11,252 nt of DNA. It comes from an uncultured Desulfobacterales bacterium. Its GTDB lineage: Bacteria > Desulfobacterota > Desulfobacteria > Desulfobacterales > G020354645. Positions 5,982 to 11,252 of this stretch are shown here, piece after piece. The stretch spans positions 1 through 11,252 of the forward strand of contig CAMYNZ010000087.1 of NCBI GenBank assembly GCA_947259865.1, read 5' to 3'. The position numbers were made by a program, and so were the translations under genes. Every line of letters starts with the position of its first letter. Position 1 is the stretch's first letter. Under the pieces are notes generated by a model. The model was not told the origin of the DNA, did not search any database, and worked only from the letters and a program-made list of their open reading frames with translations.

Positions 5982-7730
5982 TTATCCGCGTGAGGGTCGA
6001 TCACCCAGCAAAGAGAAAAATTGTAACTTTCCCAGCTCACCTTCCATCACAATGGTAGATTGGGGTGCTTGGCGCTTCAATTTTTCAGATAATACAGCAG
6101 CCTCTTCCAGGTATCGTTGGTATAATCGGGTCCGGATGTCAGACGAGAGGGGGTTTGAATCATCCCCTGAATACCCGAGGGCCACATTGAGGGAAAATCT
6201 TTCCACCAGTCCCTTATCTTCCCGGTGCAGCCAGGTTGCTGATTTTAAATCAAAGGTGTAGAGCGGTAAAAAAAGGAATCCGTAACTCCCCACGAAATCA
6301 ACCGCTTTGATGATGTATTCGGCCTCGGCATCATCCATGACATAGTGAAAGCCGACCCGACACCATCCCGGTTTGATGCCGGTGTAGCCTTTCTGTACCC
6401 ATTTCCTGTATTGTCGGGACGTATCGTCATCGATTGCCAGCAGGGCGTGTCCGTAAGGTCCGGCACAGGAACAGCCGGCGCGGGATTGGATACCGAACAA
6501 GTCATTTAGCAGCACCGTAACAAATTTGGGGTGTAAATACCGGCCCCAGGGGTCTTTGACATTAAAGGATACAATGGCCACTCTCCTGGTTGGATCCTGA
6601 TTTCCCAAAATATTGATATTTGAATTGGTTTTCCATTTCTCAAATGCCCGATCAAGCAGCTCCCGTTCACGCTCCTCGATTTTACGAACATCTGCAGCAT
6701 CTTTTACTTGAAACGTTAGCGCAGCTCTCATGGTCTGCAGAACACCCGGTGTCCCGGCCTTTTCGCGCGCTTCAATATCGGCGACGAAATCATGCTGAGT
6801 GGGGCCGACATAATCCACCGTCCCGCCACCGCCCACGCTGGGAGCCAATTCTTTGTGATATATCCTTTCATTGAAGACCAGAACCCCACTTGAACCCGGA
6901 CCGCCCAAAAATTTGTGCGGAGAAATAAATATTGCGTCCAAAGATGGATCCGCATCGTCTTTATCTCTGGACGGATTCATGTCGATGTCAACATAAGGTG
7001 CACTGGCGGCATAGTCAAAACAAGCCAGGGCATTGTGTTTATGGAGAAGCCCGGCTATCTCCCGCACCGGTGAGATTATTCCTGTCACGTTAGAGGCTGC
7101 CGAAAAGGATCCGATGCGCAGCCTGTTCTGATAGGCTGGTTTTTTCAGCATCCTGTTAAGATGTGACAGGTCCAAGCCGCCATCTATTCCCAGCTGTATC
7201 TTAACGACTGTTGCCAAACCTTCGCGCCAGGTGACTTCGTTTGAGTGGTGCTCGAAAGGCCCGATGAACACAACGGGCTGACGTTCGCTTAAGAATTTTT
7301 CGAACTTATCGACCGTTTCCCTTGCTAGATATTCACCCAAAATTGAATCCAGCATGTAACCGGTGGCCGGTGAGAGTCCTACCCCGATGAGCTGCTGAAA
7401 TTTATGGATGGCTGCCGTGGAACCAAACCCGCATGAGATGATGCGCCCGTGAGGGCCGGCATTGACAGATTCTTTGATGATTTGTTCGGCCTGATGAAGA
7501 AGTTGGGTCATGTTTCGTCCGGTAACGTCATCTTCGGTGTGGGTATTGGCATAATTACGTTGCAATTTCATGATGTATTGCTCTATGAATTTCAAGCATC
7601 GTCCTGAGGCCGTATAATCACAATAAACCATTAGCCGTTGACCGAAGGGGGTGTTGAAGGTTGAATCTATGCCCACAATATTCTCTCTGAGGAAATCGAA
7701 TTCTAGTTTTTCAATAGTTCCTGGTTCCAT
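5982..7730 (-). CDS. Class V aminotransferase / cysteine-desulfurase-like PLP enzyme
   Basis: Fold-type I PLP enzyme of the SufS/NifS-like class V family, 582 residues from the ATG at 7730. The likely reaction is sulfur or selenium removal from a cysteine-type substrate, or a related lyase or transaminase reaction; which one is open. Motifs, numbered from this ATG: YCDYTASGR (36-44), the cofactor-phosphate loop CGFGSTAAIHK (100-110), GPFEHHSNEVTWRE (157-170), FDYAASAPYVDID (238-250), Schiff-base lysine K273 in SPHKFLGGPG, and RAGCSCAGPYG (417-427), whose cysteines occupy the place of the desulfurase active-site loop. About 480 residues cover the core, and roughly 100 extra residues follow. 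That makes it longer than the 400-residue SufS/IscS enzymes and places it in a distinct long subgroup. GTG at 7748 is an alternative start. I prefer the ATG because GAGGG lies 11 bases before it, while nothing precedes the GTG. Confidence 0.85.
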   Translation of the reverse strand: MEPGTIEKLEFDFLRENIVGIDSTFNTPFGQRLMVYCDYTASGRCLKFIEQYIMKLQRNYANTHTEDDVTGRNMTQLLHQAEQIIKESVNAGPHGRIISCGFGSTAAIHKFQQLIGVGLSPATGYMLDSILGEYLARETVDKFEKFLSERQPVVFIGPFEHHSNEVTWREGLATVVKIQLGIDGGLDLSHLNRMLKKPAYQNRLRIGSFSAASNVTGIISPVREIAGLLHKHNALACFDYAASAPYVDIDMNPSRDKDDADPSLDAIFISPHKFLGGPGSSGVLVFNERIYHKELAPSVGGGGTVDYVGPTQHDFVADIEAREKAGTPGVLQTMRAALTFQVKDAADVRKIEERERELLDRAFEKWKTNSNINILGNQDPTRRVAIVSFNVKDPWGRYLHPKFVTVLLNDLFGIQSRAGCSCAGPYGHALLAIDDDTSRQYRKWVQKGYTGIKPGWCRVGFHYVMDDAEAEYIIKAVDFVGSYGFLFLPLYTFDLKSATWLHREDKGLVERFSLNVALGYSGDDSNPLSSDIRTRLYQRYLEEAAVLSEKLKRQAPQSTIVMEGELGKLQFFSLLGDRPSRG

Positions 7731-7818
7731 AATATGATTATCCCTCACGTTTTTATTTGTTTAGGTGATGAAAAAGGTATTAATACATGGAAAAAACCGA
7801 CCGCGGAAACGCGTGGAT

Positions 7819-7846
7819 AGGATAACAGAAATCATTCTGCTGTCCA
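7819..7846 (-). promoter_or_regulatory. Candidate promoter for the aminotransferase gene
   Basis: On the minus strand TGGACA (7841-7846) is followed after 16 bases by TATCCT (7819-7824), with a TG dinucleotide giving an extended -10. Predicted leader is about 80 bases. By-eye match only. Confidence 0.3.
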
Positions 7847-7933
7847 AGCTTTCTTATTTAACGTTTCAGGGCATTTATGCTATAGAATAGTTTGAAGGAA
7901 TGACTCAAAACTTTAAATGTTCTTTTAGTATTT

Positions 7934-7950
7934 GAGCTAATCCTCAGCTC
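7934..7950 (+). promoter_or_regulatory. Small hairpin just upstream of the SnoaL-like gene
   Basis: GAGCT (7934-7938) and AGCTC (7946-7950) can form a 5-bp stem with a 7-base loop, ending 14 bases before the ATG at 7965 and adjacent to the AAAAGG ribosome binding site. It might modulate translation, but such stems are common by chance. Confidence 0.2.
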
Positions 7951-7964
7951 TAAAAGGTTTGGCT

Positions 7965-8321
7965 ATGTCTGTGAACAAAACAATTCTCCAATTTTTTGAG
8001 GTTTTCAATTCCCATGACGTGGAAGGAATGGGTCAACTGCTGACATCTGAGGCTCAATTTTACTTTCCTAAAACCCAGCCGCTCATCGGTAAAGAACAAA
8101 TTTTACGATTTTTTAAGATTCTTTTTCGCCAGTACCCGGCATTGTCTTTTGAAATTCAGCGAATTATCCGTCAGGAAAGCCGGGCAGCCGTTCACTGGAC
8201 CAACCGCGGGGTCAATCGAAAAAAAGAACCCTATCAAAATGAGGGGGTAACAATTCTTGAGATGACCGCAGATAAAATAAGCTTTATCAGTGATTTTTTT
8301 AAGAACACCGAAAAGTTTTGA
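7965..8321 (+). CDS. SnoaL-like / NTF2-fold protein
   Basis: A 118-residue alpha+beta-barrel (cone) fold protein of the SnoaL/steroid-isomerase superfamily, which includes small isomerases, cyclases and ligand-binding proteins of unknown role. The opening helix ILQFFEVFNSHDVEGMGQLL, followed by TSEAQFYFP and a G-K-E-Q-ILRFF helix, is the usual SnoaL_2 pattern. Later strands LSFEIQRII, AAVHWTNRG, and VTILEMTADKISFISDFF complete the barrel; D115-equivalent acidic and aromatic residues line the C-terminal strand as in relatives. I choose ATG 7965 because AAAAGG (7952-7957) sits seven bases before it; an in-frame TTG at 7959 has no usable spacing. It stands alone between divergent and downstream genes, so its context gives no substrate clue. 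Confidence 0.75.
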   Translation: MSVNKTILQFFEVFNSHDVEGMGQLLTSEAQFYFPKTQPLIGKEQILRFFKILFRQYPALSFEIQRIIRQESRAAVHWTNRGVNRKKEPYQNEGVTILEMTADKISFISDFFKNTEKF

Positions 8322-8360
8322 TAGAAAATTTTTCGTTTTCCATGCACGGTGTCTCAAGTG

Positions 8361-8381
8361 TAAGTGCCTAAAGTGCACTTA
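8361..8381 (+). repeat. Hairpin/palindromic site TAAGTGC...GCACTTA
   Basis: A 7-bp perfect stem (8361-8367 with 8375-8381) has a 7-base loop. It contains the 10-bp palindrome AAGTGCACTT (8371-8380) and sits in a run with three AAGTG copies in about 20 bases. No T-tract follows on the plus strand, so it is not a standard terminator. Position between two co-oriented genes suits an operator, but function is unproven. Confidence 0.35.
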
Positions 8382-8427
8382 ATCCGCCATTGAAACCACT
8401 TATAGCAGGTATATCAGTCAGGGAGGA

Positions 8428-9414
8428 ATGGTGATCATAGAATCTCAAGACGAACTGATAATTCGTAGATGGCATGAGACGCTTTCCGGCGAAATCATGC
8501 TCACGCTTATCATTACAGAAGACAAACGCAGTGAGGCATTTGCGGTGTTTTGCGATCAGCTGTCTGCTTTGGCATCCCAAGTACACATAACAAAGAAAAA
8601 GTCCGACAGCGAGCAAATACCCGCCATTCAGGTTGGCCCAAATATTCGCTACCAGGCCATCCCGGGAGGTAAGGAACTCACACCATTTCTTGAGATGTTA
8701 ACCCTGCTGGACGCGCAAAGCGATTCGGAAGGCAAGTTCAATAAAGTCATTGAAAACATTACTATTCCGGCCGAACTCAGGCTGTTCATCGCCGGCAATT
8801 GCAGCTTTTGTCCTCGCGTGGTGCAGCAAATAGCGCCACTGGCCATCGCAAATGAGTTGATTCGTCTCGCAATAATCGATGCTTCGCTTTTTGATGGAAA
8901 GGCGCAGTCCGATGGCATCCGTTCCGTACCGACGATTCTGCTCGACGGCCAGTACCGCTGGACCGGTACCATCCAAATAGAGGATATCATTGAAATGCTT
9001 ATAAATCGTGATCCTACCCACCTGGGTGCCGCTGCCCTGAGAAACATTATTGAGGAAGGCAATGCAGCCCGGGTAGCTGATTTAATGCTCGAGCAGGGTC
9101 TTATTTTTCCCTCTTTTCTTGACCTGCTGGTCCATAAAAAATGGCCTGTGCGCCTGGGGGCCATTGTTACCCTGGAGACGGTCATCGAGAAAAATAGTAT
9201 CATTGCGGCCCAGGTCGTTGACCCACTCCTGGAACGCTATCCGATGGTGGACGATCAGGTTAAAGGCGATATTCTATATATTTTAGGCGAAACCGGGGAT
9301 CAGAAAATTACGGTTGAATTAGAAAATGTATTCAAGAAATCAGGCAACCCGGAGCTTCAAGAATCTGCCAGAGAAGCAGTTATGCGAATCTGGGAACGCC
9401 GGCAGCCTATTTAG
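8428..9414 (+). CDS. Double thioredoxin-fold (AhpF-N/PDO-like) protein with C-terminal HEAT-like repeats
   Basis: A 328-residue, probably cytoplasmic protein; no signal peptide or membrane span is visible. Residues about 22-96 look like a thioredoxin fold without the CxxC, ending in an [14 protein letters not shown] helix as in the first half of the AhpF N-terminal domain. Residues about 112-195 form a second fold with [11 protein letters not shown] (124-134, C125/C128) and the cis-proline motif SVPT (166-169). A dithiol-disulfide oxidoreductase role is therefore likely. Residues about 196-325 are helical with HEAT-like repeats (for example [15 protein letters not shown] and [14 protein letters not shown]), suggesting protein binding. 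The start is uncertain: GGGAGG (8421-8426) is only one base from ATG 8428, GTG 8431 is closer to normal spacing, and ATG 8497 would cut off helix 1. lemA follows after 46 bases. The electron donor and target are unknown. Confidence 0.8.
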   Translation: MVIIESQDELIIRRWHETLSGEIMLTLIITEDKRSEAFAVFCDQLSALASQVHITKKKSDSEQIPAIQVGPNIRYQAIPGGKELTPFLEMLTLLDAQSDSEGKFNKVIENITIPAELRLFIAGNCSFCPRVVQQIAPLAIANELIRLAIIDASLFDGKAQSDGIRSVPTILLDGQYRWTGTIQIEDIIEMLINRDPTHLGAAALRNIIEEGNAARVADLMLEQGLIFPSFLDLLVHKKWPVRLGAIVTLETVIEKNSIIAAQVVDPLLERYPMVDDQVKGDILYILGETGDQKITVELENVFKKSGNPELQESAREAVMRIWERRQPI

Positions 9415-9450
9415 TTTTAAGATGCGGTTATTACTTCAAATTAAACCTGC

Positions 9451-9455
9451 GGAGG
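9451..9455 (+). promoter_or_regulatory. Ribosome binding site of lemA
   Basis: GGAGG lies five bases before ATG 9461. It decides the start against longer in-frame extensions that overlap the upstream gene and would hide the lipobox. Confidence 0.75.
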
Positions 9456-9460
9456 TTAAT

Positions 9461-10048
9461 ATGCAAAAACATGCGGTGTTAACACTGATTATATCCATGG
9501 CCCTAATCACTTTAACCGGCTGTGGATACAATACGATGCAAAAATACGAGGAGGCTGTATTCGGAGCCTGGGGTAATGTGGAGTCCAACCTGCAGCGGCG
9601 GGCAGACCTGATTCCCAACCTGGTAGAAACCGTCAAGGGTTACGCGGCCCATGAGAAGGAAACGCTTCAGGCCGTGATTGAGGCCCGGGCGAAGGCCACT
9701 TCCGTAAAACTCTCCGCCAAGGACCTGAGCAACGCGGAAGCCATGCAGCGTTTCCGGAGCGCCCAGGGAGAACTTTCCTCGGCGCTTTCCCGGCTGATGG
9801 TTGTTGTGGAACGATACCCGAATCTCAAGGCCAACCAGAACTTCCTGGCATTGCAGGACCAGCTGGAAGGAACCGAGAACCGGATTAATGTAGCACGCCA
9901 GCGATACAACCAGGCTGTTGAAAGATTCAATTTCGCAATTCGGAAATTTCCCAACAACCTTACCAACAATCTGCTGCTCGATCTTGAACGCAAAGAGTAC
10001 TTCAAGGCCGAGGAGGGAACAAAGACAGTACCCCAAGTCAAATTTTAA
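9461..10048 (+). CDS. lemA: LemA family lipoprotein
   Basis: A 195-residue LemA protein, predicted to be an envelope lipoprotein with a helical-bundle domain exposed to the periplasm or cell surface. Its biochemical role is not established. The N-terminus is a lipoprotein signal ending in the lipobox LTGC (C21 modified). The LemA signature [18 protein letters not shown] (45-62) and the later [16 protein letters not shown] (135-150) are intact, and length is normal. The start is ATG 9461, with a strong GGAGG (9451-9455) five bases before it; the frame is open upstream to 9326 but that stretch overlaps the preceding gene. A TPM-domain gene follows after 40 bases, the standard lemA neighbourhood, so the genes are probably co-transcribed. 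Confidence 0.93.
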   Translation: MQKHAVLTLIISMALITLTGCGYNTMQKYEEAVFGAWGNVESNLQRRADLIPNLVETVKGYAAHEKETLQAVIEARAKATSVKLSAKDLSNAEAMQRFRSAQGELSSALSRLMVVVERYPNLKANQNFLALQDQLEGTENRINVARQRYNQAVERFNFAIRKFPNNLTNNLLLDLERKEYFKAEEGTKTVPQVKF

Positions 10049-10088
10049 GCTCGCAATTTATGGGGACCCAATTTTAGCGGAAACAATC

Positions 10089-11000
10089 ATGAATGATTTT
10101 AAAGTAAATCACAAAACCCACTGGGTATTGGTCATTGCTCCGGTGATCGTTTTATTTACGATCACCGCTGTATTGGCGGTGGCAGTACCTCGGTTAAAAG
10201 GCCGGGTTAACGATTATGCCGGAATGCTGTCTTCTTACACCCAGCGCCAGTTGGACGACAGCCTGCGCCAACTTGAACAAACCGACTCCACCCAGATAGC
10301 GGTTTTAACCATTCCCTCTCTCGAGGGAGATAACCTGGAGGCCTTTTCCATTCGAGTCGGGGAGCAATGGAAAATCGGTCAAAAGGGCTTCGACAACGGT
10401 GCTATTCTTCTGATCGCGAAAAAAGAGCGTAAAATCCGCATTGAAGTCGGATCTGGCCTGGAGGGACGCCTGACCGATCTGGTTTCAGGACAAATCATAC
10501 GCAATGTAATCGTACCGCACTTCAGGGCCGGAAATATTGACCGCGGAATTTCCGATGGCGTCCAGGCCATGATCAAGGTAGTGAAGGGAGAATTTAAGGC
10601 TCCGGATAGTGCCCGATATCGCAGGGGTCGAAAATCGGGCTCGCACTTCAACCTGTTTTCCCTGATTATTTTTTTAGTCGTGATCAACATGCTGGGAAGG
10701 TTGCGGCGACCCGTCGGCGCAGCTGCCGGTGGATTGATTTTCCCCATTGTGGGAGCGCTGTTCTTCAACATCAGCCTTATCTGGATACTGGCGCTGATTC
10801 CGCTGGGTGTTCTGGGTGGTATTCTGCTGAGCTTTTTGGGTTCTCCGCTGTCTTTTGGTCATGCCGCTACTTCTAAAAGGCACAGTAGCGCGGGCTGGTT
10901 CGGTGGTTTTGGCGGCGGCGGCTTTTCATCGGGCGGTTTCGGTGGATTTTCGGGTGGCGGCGGCGGTTTCGGCGGCGGCGGCGCCTCCGGCGGGTGGTGA
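10089..11000 (+). CDS. TPM-domain (YgcG-type) membrane protein with Gly-rich tail
   Basis: A 303-residue protein with an N-terminal hydrophobic segment or signal anchor (12-33). The TPM domain (about 36-170) begins VPRLKGRVNDYAGML and contains GDNLEAFSIRVGEQWKIG (80-97), KGFDNGAILLIA and GSGLEGRLTD (121-130), the usual TPM blocks. TPM domains are reported in phosphatase-like and photosystem-repair proteins; for YgcG-type members the role is unclear. Hydrophobic segments at about 188-202 and 209-250 follow, then a glycine/phenylalanine/serine-rich tail (269-303) ending ASGGW, as in relatives. The TPM domain probably faces the periplasm. ATG 10089 fits the family start; the weak GCGGAAA before it is the only Shine-Dalgarno-like sequence. 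An open frame reaches back into lemA but has no family support. It lies 40 bases after lemA and 47 before another TPM gene. Confidence 0.88.
   Translation: MNDFKVNHKTHWVLVIAPVIVLFTITAVLAVAVPRLKGRVNDYAGMLSSYTQRQLDDSLRQLEQTDSTQIAVLTIPSLEGDNLEAFSIRVGEQWKIGQKGFDNGAILLIAKKERKIRIEVGSGLEGRLTDLVSGQIIRNVIVPHFRAGNIDRGISDGVQAMIKVVKGEFKAPDSARYRRGRKSGSHFNLFSLIIFLVVINMLGRLRRPVGAAAGGLIFPIVGALFFNISLIWILALIPLGVLGGILLSFLGSPLSFGHAATSKRHSSAGWFGGFGGGGFSSGGFGGFSGGGGGFGGGGASGGW
10900..10997 (+). repeat. Glycine-codon-rich low-complexity tract
   Basis: Imperfect GGC/GGT/GGCGGC runs encode the Gly/Phe/Ser-rich C-terminus of the TPM-domain protein. Tails ending in GGW-like residues are a family feature. The tract is prone to slippage and to sequencing error, so exact length should be treated with some care. 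Confidence 0.7.
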
Positions 11001-11047
11001 AAATTAATTTAATTCCACTTATTCCATTAAAATCATAGGACCTGGTT

Positions 11048-11252
11048 ATGAAAGATCTGGCAAAACATTTTTTATCCGACACCGACCGGCAAAAAGTCAT
11101 GGCTGCCGTTAAGGAAGCTGAAAAACATACATTTGGTGAAATTGTTCCTATGGTCGTGTCTGCAAGCTATCATTATCCAATGGCCGACGTCATCGGTGCA
11201 GCCGCTTTGGCGCTGCCGGTTTCGTTGATGTTAACACCGTTTGTCGGCGGTC
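11048..11252 (+). CDS. Second TPM-domain protein (3' partial)
   Basis: The window holds the first 68 codons. AGGA (11037-11040) lies seven bases before the ATG. The start, LAKHFLSDTDRQKVMAAVKE (4-23), followed by AEKHTFGEIVPMVVSAS, is the usual opening of the short TPM-domain proteins (COG3762-like) found after lemA and a YgcG-type gene. A first membrane segment starts at about residue 46 (ADVIGAAALALPVSLML). Only the N-terminal third or so is visible, so no statement on the full domain set is possible. It completes a lemA-TPM-TPM cluster. Confidence 0.8.
   Translation, partial: MKDLAKHFLSDTDRQKVMAAVKEAEKHTFGEIVPMVVSASYHYPMADVIGAAALALPVSLMLTPFVGG

Noticed and set aside
7802..7813. CGCG-GAAA-CGCG mini-hairpin near 7800
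   Set aside because: The stem is only four base pairs, with no conserved context or T-tract to suggest a terminator or riboswitch.
8390..8417. TTGAAA-N16-TATCAG as a promoter of the thioredoxin/HEAT gene
   Set aside because: The implied transcription start would fall within or after the ribosome binding site, leaving no leader for the likely start codon.
8649..9203. A 184-codon minus-strand frame opposite the thioredoxin/HEAT gene
   Set aside because: Composition is serine/arginine/methionine-rich as expected of a shadow frame, while the plus strand encodes conserved CxxC and cis-Pro motifs.
9326..9460. Upstream in-frame extension of lemA
   Set aside because: It overlaps the preceding gene and would bury the lipobox; the strong GGAGG marks ATG 9461.
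9512..10036. A 174-codon open frame on the minus strand opposite lemA
   Set aside because: It is antisense to a clear LemA protein, has no recognisable motif, and no ribosome binding site decides a start.
9918..10088. Upstream in-frame extension of the TPM-domain gene into lemA
   Set aside because: The added residues are lemA antiphase sequence, and the signal-anchor would no longer be N-terminal.
1..11252. Search for CRISPR arrays, tRNAs, rRNAs, insertion sequences, toxin-antitoxin or defence genes
   Set aside because: I saw no regularly spaced repeats, no tRNA-like cloverleaf, no transposase motifs, and no recognisable defence-system domains.

Overview
The window is about 11 kb of mid-GC bacterial chromosome. 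It is gene-dense, with ordinary metabolic and housekeeping genes on both strands and no tRNA, rRNA, CRISPR array or recognisable insertion sequence. The gene mix suggests a Gram-negative anaerobe of the Desulfobacterota (Desulfobacterales-like): a membrane-anchored HAMP/SpoIIE phosphatase, a stand-alone HyuA-type ATPase, an MmgE/PrpD protein, a long class V aminotransferase, a thioredoxin-fold/HEAT fusion, and a lemA-TPM-TPM cluster. This placement is inference from family content and codon style, not from a marker gene.

Layout. (1) 2-1429 (+): a 5'-truncated membrane SpoIIE/PP2C phosphatase. It converges almost stop-to-stop on a DinB-fold protein (1437-1961, -). (2) 1962-2300: a 339-base divergent intergenic region with a candidate promoter in each direction and a 10-bp inverted repeat. 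(3) 2301-4262 (+): a hydantoinase/oxoprolinase-family protein, followed after 3 bases by a 5' fragment of a YbaK/EbsC-type editing-domain gene (4266-4517). That fragment runs antisense into the 3' end of an MmgE/PrpD gene (4408-5745, -). The arrangement looks like a recombination junction that removed the rest of ybaK. (4) 5746-5981: two possible tiny ORFs. (5) 5982-7730 (-): a class V aminotransferase/cysteine-desulfurase-like PLP enzyme. (6) 7965-8321 (+): a SnoaL-like protein. (7) 8428-9414 (+): a double thioredoxin-fold protein with a CxxC motif fused to helical (HEAT-like) repeats. Forty-six bases later comes lemA (lipoprotein, 9461-10048), then two TPM-domain genes (10089-11000, and 11048 to the window edge).

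How the genes relate. The clearest functional unit is lemA plus two TPM-domain genes, a conserved cell-envelope association. The thioredoxin/HEAT gene lies just upstream on the same strand and may be co-transcribed. The MmgE/PrpD and aminotransferase genes share a strand but are 236 bases apart, so they need not be one operon.

I did not find a convincing new biological system. The points most worth a second look are the YbaK/MmgE-PrpD junction, the thioredoxin-HEAT fusion, the orphan HyuA, and the two possible tiny ORFs.
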